Shown piece after piece: positions 1 through 12,304 of a DNA stretch of 64,000 nucleotides. The stretch is from Phorcus lineatus (Eukaryota; Mollusca; Gastropoda; Trochida; Trochidae), in the NCBI GenBank assembly GCA_921293015.1, contig OV121091.1, forward strand, positions 14,909,755 to 14,973,754. The letters run 5' to 3'. Position 1 is the stretch's first letter. Every line of letters begins with the position of its first letter. A program made the position numbers and the translations under genes. The notes under the pieces were generated by a model. The model was not told the origin of the DNA. It did not search any database and saw only the letters and a program-made list of their open reading frames with translations.

Positions 1-200
1 GTTCGAGGGAATTTCAAACGCCTAATACGTAGATGGAAATATTTATGTAATATAAAGTGAATTGTTTATTCACAGCAACCGTGATGTCCTCGTAAAAATT
101 CATGCCTGTATACATTCAATTTTTTCTAAACTTTCACGAACAACATATACAAATTTTACTTTGTAATCTCATTCCTGAATAGAGCTATGGTGAGTGAAGG

Positions 201-360
201 AATTAAATCTAGCAGAATCTTTACGCTTTTGAGAATCTTATCAGATAGATGAATAAGTTTGCACTCATCAGCTGGAAGGTGTGTTTACTGAGGTAAGGAA
301 TGCTCTTGTATTAAACCTATAGATAATGTAAAAATTCAAAATATTTTGTCACATCAACAT
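201..360. repeat. Diverged duplicate module A, copy 1
   Basis: This block aligns by eye with 5550-5712. Both contain a TTATCAGATAG start, a GTTTGCACTC stretch, a GGAAGGTGTGTTTACT stretch and then ACATCAACAT or ATATCAACAT. Substitutions and small indels are scattered throughout, so the duplication is old. No coding potential is seen. It could be an uncharacterised interspersed repeat or one arm of an ancient segmental duplication. The partner modules C and B occur around it in a different order. Confidence 0.55.
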
Positions 361-586
361 GCAGAGTCCATTTCGTAATTTTTGATAAAATCCCAAACAT
401 TCTTAATCTTAATCTATCTATTTTATATAATCATACTGCATAAGAATTTAAAATGTTATTTTGAAATTGAAATGCAAATTATTTAGATCTATTACCTATT
501 TTAATGAATATAAGCATGAACATGAGTCGATGTAAAGTAGCTGAATTAGACAATAAGTGCTTATTCCTCATCTGTGTAAATCACGT

Positions 587-726
587 CTTCATAAATAACA
601 GTCATTTCGTGCCTTTTTTCTGCAAACACAACCTGCTGCGTACATGTATATATACTTATATATAAACTTATATACGCAGCAGGTTGTTTGCAGAAAAAAG
701 GCACGAAATGACTGTTATTTATGAAG
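587..726. repeat. Near-perfect long palindrome with AT-rich loop
   Basis: The left arm (587-642) and right arm (673-726) are reverse complements over 54 bases, broken only by a 2-base insertion in the left arm. The loop (643-672) is A+T-rich. The arms include TGCAAAC and CCTGCTGCGTA. Such little-decayed arms imply recent formation, gene conversion, or a foldback artefact of library or assembly. No transposase or tRNA signal is present. Confidence 0.85.
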
Positions 727-774
727 AATCATGTGCTGTGATATATATATATATATTTTTATTAATCATGTGCT

Positions 775-831
<57 letters not shown>

Positions 832-857
832 TATATATACCACAGCACATGATTAAT
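727..857. repeat. AT dinucleotide palindrome flanked by inverted copies of a 17-mer
   Basis: ATTAATCATGTGCTGTG at 761-777 is perfectly inverted at 841-857. A further direct copy lacking the first three bases lies at 727-740. Between the arms lies an almost pure (AT)n tract of about 60 bases. The structure is a palindromic AT-rich repeat sitting directly beside the palindrome at 587-726. The open frame across it encodes only an Ile-Tyr run and is not a gene. Confidence 0.85.
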
Positions 858-1059
858 CAAATTGTGTGTAATAAATCCGGACATGATTTGTTCTTAAGAA
901 AGTATACAATCAAGTTGAACTAGTTATTTAACGTTTTCTATAATCGATCTTTGTTAGTTATTTCGTGAAAAATCACTACCTAGGCTTAATTGAAAATAAC
1001 AACCTTGAACCTTCATTCTGACATGGTTTTGACGTTTAAGTAATAATAATATAACACCT

Positions 1060-1160
1060 TATATTGACAGGCGAAACAACGATGACAGATTACTATCACT
1101 GAGCATGATACTGTTTTTTTGTGAACTATAGTACTAATGGATTTTATTTTAAACAGCTCA
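1060..1160. repeat. Diverged duplicate module C, copy 1
   Basis: This resembles 6350-6450. Shared landmarks are TTGACAGG or CTGGCAGG, GATGACAGATT, an ATACTG step, and AGTACTAATG followed by a T-rich stretch. A weaker third match starts near 3088. It lies the same distance downstream of module A in both places (about 0.8 kb), so A and C were probably duplicated together. Confidence 0.45.
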
Positions 1161-1527
1161 GTATATTTCAATCCGTTGGAAAACTCTAAACAGATGGGAC
1201 CTGACTTGCAAAGTCAAAAACATAGAAATCAATGAAAACATTTATCAATGATTTTTTCCTAGGCAGATGTCTGGAATGTGAGCAACGTGAAGTAAACAAA
1301 ATAGCTTGATTAACCACCCTTGAACTTGAACTATTTAATGCTGAAAAGTTTTCAAAATTACTCAATCACAACATGATAATTTTAAAATATGTACTTTTTT
1401 AAAAGCAAAACCTTTAGCTAAGGTTGTTTAATTCTATCAAGCACAAATACTGATGTTCCGTCAGAAACCCACTCAGTTTCTTTTATAAATATCCTAGCTG
1501 CTTTTACTTTACCAAAACCCTTTTTCG

Positions 1528-1745
1528 TTTTTCTGATAAAGCAACTGTCCGAATCATCTTGAAAGGACATGTTGTCTTACTTTAACTGTGATTCTGTAAG
1601 ATAATACGGATTGAAAACACATTAGTAAGTCGCTGCCAAGTAGGTGAATAGTGCAAACAAGTCATGACCTGTTTGTTACCGTTTTTAGCTATACTGACTC
1701 AGAGTAATTGTAACGATTTTTAATCTTGGTATGGTATCTTCGGTT
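1528..1745. repeat. Diverged duplicate module B, copy 1
   Basis: This aligns by eye with 4508-4690. Shared pieces are TTCTGATAA, ACTGTCCGAA or GTGTCCGAA, a TAAGATAATACGGA or GAGATAATAAGGA stretch, GACTGAAAACAC or GATTGAAAACAC, and later TTGGTATGG. It contains no reading frame of note. Here it lies after module C; its second copy lies before module A, so the modules are permuted. Confidence 0.5.
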
Positions 1746-4507
1746 TACGAGTTCGACCCAAATGAGACTTGATATCGAAATTGCTTGAAAACCATGGTTT
1801 GATTGATAATATTCGGTTGACAGATGTTGACCTGAAATTATCCCAATTCATGTGGCACTCTTGTTTAAATAATACAAGTTATTCGATATTTTATTATTGT
1901 TTGAGGCAGAGTTCTGCGAAGTCAAAAGATAACTTGTGATTTGGTAGATAAATAATTAGTATAACTTTTACAGTTGTCATATTCATAAAGAACCTTTGAC
2001 CTTTGATTGATATCTACCATATTTCTTTCTCTCCATACTGCGAGAATTGTGACACATTGAATCATTTTAACCAACACTGCTAATAGACGATATAGTCGTT
2101 TAAGGTTGATCGTTCTCTCTATGAATCCTTAAATATTACATCAAGTACTCAACCAAACCTCAATAGGCAATAATTGTTGCATTACATGGTTCATCACATT
2201 AAATTCAGAATACATTAAGTCTTAACTTTTTTGTTGAGTATATGACGATACATAGTCTATTTCCTTACACATACATCCATTACGTAATTATATCCTTGAA
2301 TAGTATGGTTATCATAATTCATTTCAACCTTTAAATATTTTGTATCATGTCTGGCCATATTCTTCATAATCATTTAAATATTTCTTAAAGTGAACGGTTT
2401 ATTACCCACCTTCACAATTCTTTTCAGAAACAGATATATTGTTTGTAGAGCGTTTATTCTGTAACAGAAATTCGGAAGGCAATTCTGAAGTTATTTATAT
2501 GAAATAACTTCATGTAAACTTCATTATAAGACGGAAACTGTACAACGAGAACCATTAGTGCTACCAAATGTCTATTTGTTCAGAAATCTCATCTGTTACG
2601 TATGCACCATTAGGCGGTTGCTGGGTTAACCATCACTCTAACTGTTCATTCATCTGGTTATGAAATAAATGTTCACACGTAAAGGCCTTCTGACCTATCA
2701 GGATTCTGTGACCTATTCCTTGCCCTTGAAAACTATTGAAAATTTACCTCTTCGACTGTAACAATTCAATAACAATTGTGTACACATCTCCAGTCTTATT
2801 GTTGAAGAACTCTTCGGATCAAAAGGTTTACGATTGTTAAGGCGTTTTGGTATCTGGCGTTTTTGCGTCCATATAAATGCCTCACAATATTTAGAATAAT
2901 AATTTCAGCATGTTCTTTATCAGTTAAAGATTTCCATTTCTTTTAGTTTTCATGGTATTGCACGCCACAAAAACCTGTCTCAATGGTGTCTTATGTATTG
3001 ACTGGGTTTGACACTTAAGAAAGTATCGTACTATTATGTTCCTGATAGTATTTTGACATTTCCATGACAAATAACATATCCAAAATATTGACAGACAGAA
3101 TCAGGATGACAACCTTCTCCCTGTCACTAGTTCAGTGTTTATTATCAACAACAGTAATGTTTACGTTCGGTTACAATTTCTGAACATCGAAATCGGTAAT
3201 ATTATTCCCTTTCAGGAAATCAATGTATTGCTGATCGAAAATTGCTGCCAAAGCGATAATTCTCTCTACTCAGATGATTTTATTTTAAACCGTTTAAGTT
3301 GTAATTTGACGAAAATAGGATTATCTGAACCAGGGTTGTTGAATATGGAATTTTTTTATTCAAACATGTATTCATATATCGCCTTTATAATTTAGGTCAA
3401 TGGCAGTTGCAATGGGGTATTTCATGTACAATTTTATGTACGCATTGGTTATTGTAAGATTTTCATTCAATGATATGTGTTCTCAATCTATTGCACTATT
3501 TATATTATACAATTATATGTAATTTATTTAATTGATTATTCCACAAACATCAAATGCTCTCATTTATCACGCTTTACCATATTTGTACATCATTTTTATA
3601 AACGATCAGGTAATTTTCAATGCTATCAAACATTTTGAAAACTTGCTTTTGATTATGAATATCGTCTCCAATTTCCACAGGTAATAATCAAACAATCTCT
3701 TTGAACGACGTGCAGTTTTACATAATTACACAATTTTCATTTGGTGGGATGCAATGTATGAAAGATTGCTAATTAATCTTTTTACATTCTAGATAATTCC
3801 GTTATTTATTACACATGCCAAAGAGGTATATACGTCTTTGCTTATGTAAAATAAATAAGCTTTATATTTGTAAAGAATTTCATTAAAGCATGTTATTGAA
3901 TAAACCTGTCGAAACAAATCCAATATATTAAACATGTATGGTACGTTTAGAAATTATGATATCAATATTTCCTTAATGTTTAAACATTTATATAGTGATA
4001 TTTCTTTACGTCTAAACAAATTATTGTAAAGGTGCCTGGTAAGTAGTTAACCTTTAGAATGTTAAACATGTAAATGGTCATGTATTTGTTTCTTCAAGAC
4101 TAGTTGAAGCCTCATATAAATAATCGGTGTGTACTTTTTATTTGGCATCAGTTGTTATTATGATATCTTGCTGGTATAAGAAATATTTGAACTGCAGAGT
4201 ATCTATAAACTCATAGGTTTATATAAAATACAGAATAACAATATTTGCATGAGGTGAATACAATAAATTACTTTGATTTTGCACGATGTTTCTTTCTTCC
4301 TAGAGTTGGACAATCATGGAAAAATGAGGTTTTTTAAAAGAAATTCTGCAAAGAGCTCTCATAAAGCACTATTCACTTTGTATTTGTAGCTAAACTACAT
4401 GTATGATCAAAGTATAAGTAAAGGTATAAGAACAAGAACCAAGACCTGAAGGTCTTAACATATGTACTCTCTAGTTGGTAACACTTCGCCTTGTCAAACA
4501 ATTCTTT
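1746..4507. other. Non-coding interval, nothing clear
   Basis: No supportable gene, RNA or strong repeat. The 86-residue frame at 3135-3395 has no recognisable domain and no splice or promoter context. A weak third relative of module C may start near 3088. Patches near 1960-2030 and 5000-5070 also look distantly alike, so the duplicated tract may extend through here. Confidence 0.5.
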
Positions 4508-4690
4508 ATCCATCATTCTGATAAGTAAGTGTCCGAAATAGTACTTAAATAGGACGCTATCCTACTTCAAATGTGTTTCTGTGAGATAATAAGGACTGAA
4601 AACACTTTAGAGTCATGGCCTAATTGTTAAGATTCTTATCAAAGCCTACGGAGCACTCTGAATAATTGGTATGGCCTTTTATCTTTACTG
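4508..4690. repeat. Diverged duplicate module B, copy 2
   Basis: Second copy of the block at 1528-1745. The most similar part runs from the TTCTGATAAG region to the GACTGAAAACACTTTAG region. Divergence is too high for this to be a recent tandem copy. Confidence 0.5.
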
Positions 4691-5549
4691 TGTAATTTTG
4701 GTTCACAAGGTTTTTACAGCCAACAGACCTGTGATTTAAAATGATACCAAATGGAAACTATGAAATGTTTAGTTATCAGCAATGTCCAATAAGCCCATAA
4801 CCTTTTGTTTTACAGTTAGTGTTCTATACTTCGTCTTATGGTGTTAAAACGGGCACATTTGTAAATGACCAAATAATTGAGTAAAGTATTTGCTATCGAA
4901 AACATTTTTTTTACGATATTGTGGATACTGATTTTGTCTTACATATATCCTTACAGATCCTACCCTTGTCGAAGTCAAATTTCAAACAAGTACATCTATT
5001 CCGTTACGTATTGTTACTTTGACCCTTGTAGTGGGATAGTTTGATATTTGATATTTTCTACCACCTCTTAAGACTTGACTGCACGTTCAGGACCAAACTT
5101 TGTTTACGTGGAAACTGACATTGCTCTTTAAAAGAAACATGAATATCAAAAGGTATGTACAGTTACATCTGTCTAATCAGAGAGACACATGGAATAAAGA
5201 CTTTGAAATATATGCTTAAAGGTACTTCAGCACGCATTTTAGCAATACAAACAATCATTATTCTGTTTTAACTGTATGTTCTAGCATATATGGTCCAATT
5301 CGTTTGTTAATGGCTTTATCAAACAAATGTCTTTTTATTTAAAAAAATCAGTACTTTATTATTTTAAGAAATATATTTGAAGAGAATAATTCAATTGTTT
5401 TACTTGATACGCAACATTCTATAAATCTGTAATTCAAAGGCCATTAATGCAACATTTATTAAATGCAACAGCTGATATAAGCAATATTTAAATGCACTAA
5501 CACGAGTATTTGTTTTGAAACAAATACATGGACAAAGCAATGATCAATG

Positions 5550-5712
5550 CATAAAACCAGCAGAAGCTTAAAGATAATCAGTAGCCTTATCAGATAGTTG
5601 AAGACGTTTGCACTCGTCAGGTGGAAGGTGTGTTTACTTTGGTAAGGAGTGCTCCTGTAATTAACTTGGAAACGAATGTAAACATCCAAAAGTGTTTTGA
5701 CATATCAACATC
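5550..5712. repeat. Diverged duplicate module A, copy 2
   Basis: Second copy of the block at 201-360, in the same orientation and separated from it by about 5.35 kb. The 76-residue minus-strand frame over it is a by-product and has no recognisable domain. Confidence 0.55.
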
Positions 5713-6349
5713 GAAATGCGATTTCGGTATCCTTGATATTGTAAATATTTGTAAAAAAGCGTATATACCATCTCAATGAGTCATATTCCTGGGATTGTGT
5801 AAAGGTAATGATTATTATTCTTCTACATAAAAAAAGTTTATTATTGAATTTATCATCAATATTGGAATTGAAGATCATTTTAGTAAACAGGTTCGTCTGT
5901 TATAATGTAAACGGTAATGTTAGACATACTTTGCAACAGGACAGTTATGCACACATTAAACAGATAATTAAATAATGTTCAGTGTTCGTATTGATTTTTT
6001 AATACTATATAAGACTTTCTTGATTTCTTAATTCAACATACAGCATATGATCATAACAGTACGTAACTAAAATGACTTGGAATGAAGGGTAAGTGATTTC
6101 TGACCTAGTTACACCACTTGAACAAGTTCTTTCAATCTTAAATTTCTTATTTCAAATTTGCACCACTAATTTCAGAAAATATTACTTTGAAATTTGTATT
6201 TATGGTTTTAAAGTTTCTGCAGTAAATATCCAATATTCTATATATGTTGACATGCAATGGCAAGAAAAGAATATGTATTGATGACTTCACACATACATTT
6301 GAAGTAGACGTCACTGTCATGTAAGAATGTCTTCACTGACATTGCTCAT

Positions 6350-6450
6350 ACACACGTTATACTGGCAGGAGGAACTCAGATGACAGATTTCACCAGCCAA
6401 TATAATACTGGATTTTGTCAGTTGAAGTACTAATGTATTTTAATGGAAAC
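6350..6450. repeat. Diverged duplicate module C, copy 2
   Basis: Second copy of 1060-1160, about 0.8 kb after module A copy 2. The expected B module after it is not visible. The stretch 6451-6894 before the retrotransposon shows nothing I can support. Confidence 0.45.
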
Positions 6451-6924
6451 CATCAAAATACATCAGTTCCTGTTAAAATAGTACTTATAAGCGAGAAACA
6501 GATACGATTTTGTTACTAGAAAAAAACGGCTCATTGAGTGAGCGGTAAATAAGCGTCCAGATAAATATATTAATATAGTACTCAATATCTGAAAATGTAG
6601 ATTCCGTATGGTCGACACATCTCGGTTTCAAAAATGAAATAGAATATCTAAGTTGCTTAGGTAGTTGAATACTTAACGTCTAATAAACACCACTATGTAG
6701 TCTTGTTGATGAAGTTTATCGACTTCCAAACGTACCATCTGTTTTCATAGGTCTAAGCGCTAGTCACTCAAAACCTCATTAATTATATGCCTGACACTGA
6801 TTTATACAAAACGTCGTTATTTACAGGGATATTGTGGCACGGGTGTTTACAGAGCTGACGTTTCCTGGATGACCATTGGTACTTTCATAATATTGTCTAT
6901 AGATTCCTAGAGGCAGTCAATTCC

Positions 6925-8322
6925 ATGTATGACAACACTTGGTCCCGTGTCAGAGTCAATGGCAGTCATACAGACCTGTTCCCTGTTTATTCCGGTGTTC
7001 GACAAGGCTGTGTATTATCACCCACTCTCTTTTCTATTTATATCAACGACTTAGTAGCAGAAATTAACAACTTGAAATGTGGCGTTGAATTAGACAACTC
7101 TCAACTTAGTGCTTTACTTTATGCAGATGACATTGCACTGATTGCTCCTAATGAGAACTGTTTACAGAAAATGTTAGATTGTGTAGAGAGCTGGTGTTCA
7201 AGATGGCGACTCTCTGTGAGCTTGAAGAAAACCCAAGTGGTTCATTTCCGTCCAAGTGGTCATGCCAGGTCAACGTTTGAATTTTCTATTGGAGAAGATA
7301 ATGTTAGTTACTCTCATGCATACAAGTATCTAGGAATATGGTTTCATGAGCATCTTGATTTAAATTTTACAGCAGCCGAAATAGCCAAATCTGCTAACCG
7401 TGCCCTTGGAGTTATCATTTGTAAATATAAAGCTACTGGTGGAATGAAATATGATGTTTTTAACACTCTGTATAATAATCTAGTTCAGCCGATCTTATCT
7501 TATGGTGCCGGCATATGGGGAACAAGGCAATTTAATTGCATTAATGTTGTGCAGAACAAAGCGTGTCGTTTCTTTCTTGGAGTAGGAAGAAAATCTCCTA
7601 ATCTAGCTGTGCGCGGAGATATGGGTTGGACTTCCACCTTCACTAAACAAAAATTAGAAATCCTACGTTTGTGGCGTGTTATAAGGAAAAGTGATAATGA
7701 TAGAATCGTCCATAAAATCAATACATGGTCTCAAAAGTATCGCAGATCGTGGACTAACAGGGTCAACTCCACAATCTTATCATGGCAACTGCCTGTATCT
7801 GATATCATGAACATCACCGTTTCTGAAATGGAGTGTGTTAAGAACTGGTTGTTTTTATTAGACCAACATGATTGGTTAAATCAAATGTGGGATGACAAAG
7901 GACTCATAAATGGTAATAAACTTCGTACATATCGGTTATATAAAGACACACTATGTACAGAAGATTATGTTAGAACAGCAGTAAATCGGAGTGCTTACGC
8001 CAAACTCAGATGTGGAACTCTTCCTTTAGCGATTGAAACTGGGAGATATGCCCGCCCAGTGATACCCTTATCAAACAGGACTTGCACTCTCTGCGACGAG
8101 GACGTCGTAGAAGATGAAATACATTTCTTGACTAGCTGCAGTTTATATAGTGACTTAAGATATAACTTATGGACCTATGCTGAATCCCTCCTACCGTCCT
8201 TCATTCATCAGTCACCTGTCAGCCAATTCTGTTTTCTTATGAATAATCCTACATTGTGTAAATCTTTAGCCGCTCTTGTGAATAAATTGTATAAGCGTAG
8301 AGTGCTTCATGCTCATAATTAG
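6925..8322 (+). CDS. Reverse transcriptase, partial ORF2 of a non-LTR element
   Basis: This 465-codon intact frame encodes the RT palm onward. Residues 22-36 hold YSGVRQGCVLSPTLF (the QG-LSP motif). Residues 64-70 hold LLYADDI, with the catalytic YADD at 66-69. Residues 90-108 carry the W...K-KT motif, and 134-137 is KYLG (thumb entry). The C-terminal region ends with a CX2CX9HX4C knuckle at C387, C390, H400 and C405, typical of non-LTR ORF2 tails. The frame is open from 6859, and FLEAVNSMYDN-like residues just upstream fit RT, so the Met at 6925 is not a true start. With no endonuclease or promoter it is a dead-on-arrival copy, but with no internal stop it is fairly young. Confidence 0.9.
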   Translation: MYDNTWSRVRVNGSHTDLFPVYSGVRQGCVLSPTLFSIYINDLVAEINNLKCGVELDNSQLSALLYADDIALIAPNENCLQKMLDCVESWCSRWRLSVSLKKTQVVHFRPSGHARSTFEFSIGEDNVSYSHAYKYLGIWFHEHLDLNFTAAEIAKSANRALGVIICKYKATGGMKYDVFNTLYNNLVQPILSYGAGIWGTRQFNCINVVQNKACRFFLGVGRKSPNLAVRGDMGWTSTFTKQKLEILRLWRVIRKSDNDRIVHKINTWSQKYRRSWTNRVNSTILSWQLPVSDIMNITVSEMECVKNWLFLLDQHDWLNQMWDDKGLINGNKLRTYRLYKDTLCTEDYVRTAVNRSAYAKLRCGTLPLAIETGRYARPVIPLSNRTCTLCDEDVVEDEIHFLTSCSLYSDLRYNLWTYAESLLPSFIHQSPVSQFCFLMNNPTLCKSLAALVNKLYKRRVLHAHN

Positions 8323-9076
8323 GGTTTTAATGCTATATATTGATATTATTTTGTTGTTACCATTGTAATGTATTTTATTGATGATATGTCGTATGCATGC
8401 GTGTAAGAATGACCTTATTTGTGAATGTTTGTGTGCATGCATGTATGTATGTATGTATACATGTACATGGCAGTACGTAGGGGTGTGTGAGTTTGTATGC
8501 AGTATGTATGTTTGTATGTATGTAGTATGTATTATGTATATATATTGACATGTATGTAGTATGTATTATGTATATATATTGACATGTATGTAAATATGTA
8601 TGTAGGTATGTATGTATATATGTGTTGATGTATGTATGATGGTAAGATTTAATTCTGGTATCAAAGTATGGAAAGTTATGATTGGTTGGTATAGTATGAT
8701 ATGGTATGGTAGTAAGTGTATGCTATGGTAGTAAGTGCTATTTATAGATGTAATGTGTGTGTGTGTTGACGCGCATGTCAGAGTGTGCGTGTACTTAAGT
8801 GCGGAGATAAGTTGAATTTCGTGTGAAAGTAATGATATTTGCGCGTGAATCGGCGTTGCGAATGTTCTATTATGAGTGTTATTTTACAAATACGATTATA
8901 CATGTCTTTTAATGAATGTTTGATAAGTTTAATATTTATATAATATATTTTATCATATATTGTTTTAAATGAATATGTAGTGTCTCGTAGGCCTATTGGC
9001 CGGATGTTACTTTTAAACATGTTTTATATCTGTATTCATTTGGTATTGTAACATGTGACACTTAAATAAAATAATT
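8323..9076 (+). other. 3' UTR of the non-LTR element with TATG microsatellite
   Basis: This lies between the RT stop codon and the TTC tail. From about 8437 to 8645 it is dominated by TATG/TGTA repeats, including a 34-base direct duplication beginning near 8519. A GT-rich stretch follows near 8751-8790. The end carries AATAAA at 9065-9070. No coding frame is present. Confidence 0.6.
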
Positions 9077-9095
9077 TTCTTCTTCTTCTTCTTCT
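9077..9095 (+). repeat. (TTC)n 3' tail of the retrotransposon
   Basis: Six TTC units directly follow the polyadenylation-like signal. Short tandem tails instead of poly-A are known for several non-LTR clades, and this one marks the 3' boundary of the insertion. Confidence 0.75.
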
Positions 9096-12000
9096 ATTTT
9101 GGTTTTGTTCAATGACTAACGTTTTTGTTGAAATAGCACTGATTTGTTTCTCAGTTCGTTGTTTTCGTAACAATTACCCTGCCAATTCTATTTGTTACCG
9201 TTAAATGTTTTTTTTTATTTTAAAAATCTTGATCGTATTTTTATTACTTTATGTGTTAGCAGAGAAAATGAATGTGTTAGGAGAGAAAATTCAGGTTATG
9301 TTATGTCACGCTTGTTGCAAAAAAAGTGTACTTTGGGTCATTCAATGATAGTGCTTTACCATCAAACTTTAACAGCGCTTGACAATCAATACACTCACTG
9401 TGTTGCCAGAGATGGAATTGGACTGTCATTGAAATAACCACCTACAATGATGTGTTTAATGTTGTACGAAATTGACTTTTCGTTTCACGCAGAAAACTAC
9501 ATTTAAATCACATTCAATATTAAAGACTTGTGACAGGTAATACATTTTGCTTTTTCGCATGTGGTTAGCAAAACCATTCCTATTTTATATTGATTTTAAA
9601 TGTTCTTGTAAAGGCAATGATTTTGGATAGTACACATACCAACTTTGCTGAAATGGAATATGATATAATTTTGCAAAATTTTAAATTATATCATGTCGTC
9701 CATTATAATGTAATGAATGTATTTGGTTCGGATTACCTTTTTCCAAAGCAAGACAAAACTTAGTTACTGAGGAAACACCACACTTGTCTAAATGGTGCTT
9801 GTATTTGTTTATCTAAGAGTATTAAAGACATCCTGTAAACGCCATGGTACTAACTAGTTTATGGTCCTTTAGGTATACACAAATAAACATGCTCTCTTAG
9901 AACTCGAACACTTGGCATTTATGAACCTCTGAACAACGTTTAGGGCTTGCTATATGGATCATCATTCTAAACGTCAAACAAGATGCGAAGTTTTTCACCT
10001 TCCAATTACAATGAACAAAATCTGGATCCATGTAGTTTTCACACGATACGTGGCACTTTGTCTACGAGTACGGAATTTTCGATAATATGCTGAATTGTTT
10101 TACCCTTTGAAGAAATTTCATTTACATATACTAATGAATGATAGAAAAAAACAAATGCAATTTGCAAAAATTTGCTACAATTCCTTTACAAATAATTCAA
10201 ATACTTTCATCTAATTCCTTCTGTTTCACATACATTTATACGGCTCCTTTACGACAGGCACTCTTAATTAACGCGTAGATAAACTATGTTTTAAACACAA
10301 AGAAATTGCAAATGTGCATTGACGTTATCTATGACAGAATTTATGTTTTATTTGACTGTGCATCACTGATTTAGTAATTTTAAAACTGTAAAAAAGTGTG
10401 AATGATATAAAACACGTCATGACATTACATTTCTTAATTGGTCTGTAACAGCAGACATATTTTTGTCATCCTGGTTTTGCTTTATCTAATGAATTATTGT
10501 CATTTTCCCATTACAGTTGATTTGTTAGTACGCGATTTCAAATTTCGAATCGTTCCAAAATTCAAATTCAAGAGCTTTTACTTTTCACTCATTCTTTGTT
10601 ACCCAGGGCTAAATATTTCTAAGTTCTTCGATTCTTTATATCACCCTTTCTCTTCTCATCAAGAGAACTATACTGAAATTATCTACCCTTGATGTGAGTA
10701 AGTTCTTGATTCGTTCACCGCCAAATAGTAAGAAAGTTTTCCTTTCAAACTGATTTACTGAGGATGAGCTGAAAGGCTCATTTTAAGTTTCCGCGTTAAG
10801 AGACATCTTTTCAGTTTTTTCGCATCAAGCATTCGCATCAGATTTTTTTTACGTAACAAGACTCATGGGCGAATAATTTGAATAAGAATTTTTCTGACTA
10901 TAATTCCTAGGTGGGATTTATGACCAGAACACACCGCAACATAAACCCCGTAATGACCGAGGTTAGTTTACAAAATTTCATCTGTTCACGTTTGTATTCA
11001 TAGTATTTGTTAAATAGCACGACTGCAAAAACTAATATAGAATATACATAAAAAGGTACATGCATATCTGAGATATTTATGAACTTGTATTTCATGATAC
11101 AGACATCGACACTAGTGAAAAAGATTATTAAAGTATTTACCATTAGTGTTATTCTCAATCATGTTCATGATTACCATCACTTTTATACATGAAGGTGCTG
11201 ATATTATGGTTTCTATAGGAATTAGCAACTTAGCAATCGTCCTAATAAAGAGTATACATGTAGTAAAACTATTTTTTCATTCGTCCAACCATTATTTTGA
11301 TTCCAAATGCAAAGGCACCTGTACTGTTAACCGTATAAAATAAGCTAACTAACGATATTACCGCTTCAAATACTTCTAAATCAACAAGATTATTCAAATC
11401 AAAATAGTTTTTATTCATGATCATAAGTATGGGGACACATGTGTTTTCTTCAAGTCATGTAGATGTAAGTAATGAAATAAGCATATATGTAGATATGGCA
11501 TTTTACATTTGGATTATAAGTTAATTGATTTTGTTTCAGGTTCAACGTTTAAAACACACGAGTGCAAATAGTTGATTGGTAATATCCGTACTACAAGGAA
11601 AAGCATTCGTTTATGGAAAAACAAAGTACATAGGTGTAGTTCCTGTTTAATACATTAGCTCATTAATCCAATTTCCCAGATGCGTTCCGGCAGAACTGTC
11701 TAGTACATTCCCTGAGGAAGATTAATTTGTTTGTAAAAGAAATAAACATGTTTTGGCTGATGAAGACAAAAACAAATTGTCACGAGAAAAACTAATCTAT
11801 AATGAACAAAATGCAATTGATTAATTAATTAATTAATCTCATTTGCTTTGTTCCTCAATTAATTGTTACATGTAATCAAAATTAGACATCACCATATCTT
11901 TTGTACATGTACAATGTAAGTGTTGCGAAAACAATATTCAGTATTTATGCCTCGATACCATATGTTATTCATATATCTTTATAATAGATTCAGGGATTTA

Positions 12001-12304
12001 TTCAGAACAAGAGTGTTTTTCTCTCAGTTGGTGATGATATATCGATGTTGTTCTTCCGGGCTATCCATTGCACCTTAAACTTTTGACCCATGCTATATTT
12101 CCATGTTAACCGTATTGAATTACGAGAATGTTGACCATCCCATTCTTTCTTTTTTATTTTTTTTATGAATAATCTGCTTGATTCCGTTATCACCTGTAGG
12201 TATTCTATCACAATGATAAAGCTTTTGTCCAACGGTAATATAGCCCAATTGGTAGAGAAGAAGAAGATTTTTATTGCAGTCTCACTCGTAGATTGTAAAA
12301 CTGA
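9096..12304. other. Non-coding interval, nothing clear
   Basis: About 3.2 kb of A+T-rich sequence. The frames at 9192-9437, 10438-10692, 10907-11158 and 11146-11343 lack recognisable domains, codon structure or splice context. A short (ATTA)n run lies at 11818-11837. Confidence 0.5.

Larger units (their letters stand above)
6895..9095 (+). mobile_element. 5'-truncated non-LTR retrotransposon
   Basis: The insertion comprises the C-terminal half of an RT-bearing ORF (to 8322), a roughly 770-base 3' UTR rich in TATG repeats, an AATAAA signal at 9065-9070 and a terminal (TTC)n run at 9077-9095. The endonuclease and the first RT motifs are absent, as expected from incomplete target-primed reverse transcription. 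In-frame similarity to RT seems to begin around 6898-6905, so the 5' edge is approximate. I did not find a convincing target-site duplication. The exact clade (Jockey, CR1 or I-like) is not decided from this fragment. Confidence 0.85.

Noticed and set aside
684-923. 79-residue frame over the AT palindrome
   Set aside because: It encodes an Ile-Tyr run from (AT)n and carries no gene signal.
1740-1760. GAGTTCGACCC B-box-like word, and a similar word near 55600
   Set aside because: No A box and no SINE body follow; isolated partial matches are expected by chance.
6044-6088. Possible 45-base exon between an ACAG acceptor and GTAAGTG
   Set aside because: Small, with no coding frame and no partner exon; chance occurrence is likely.
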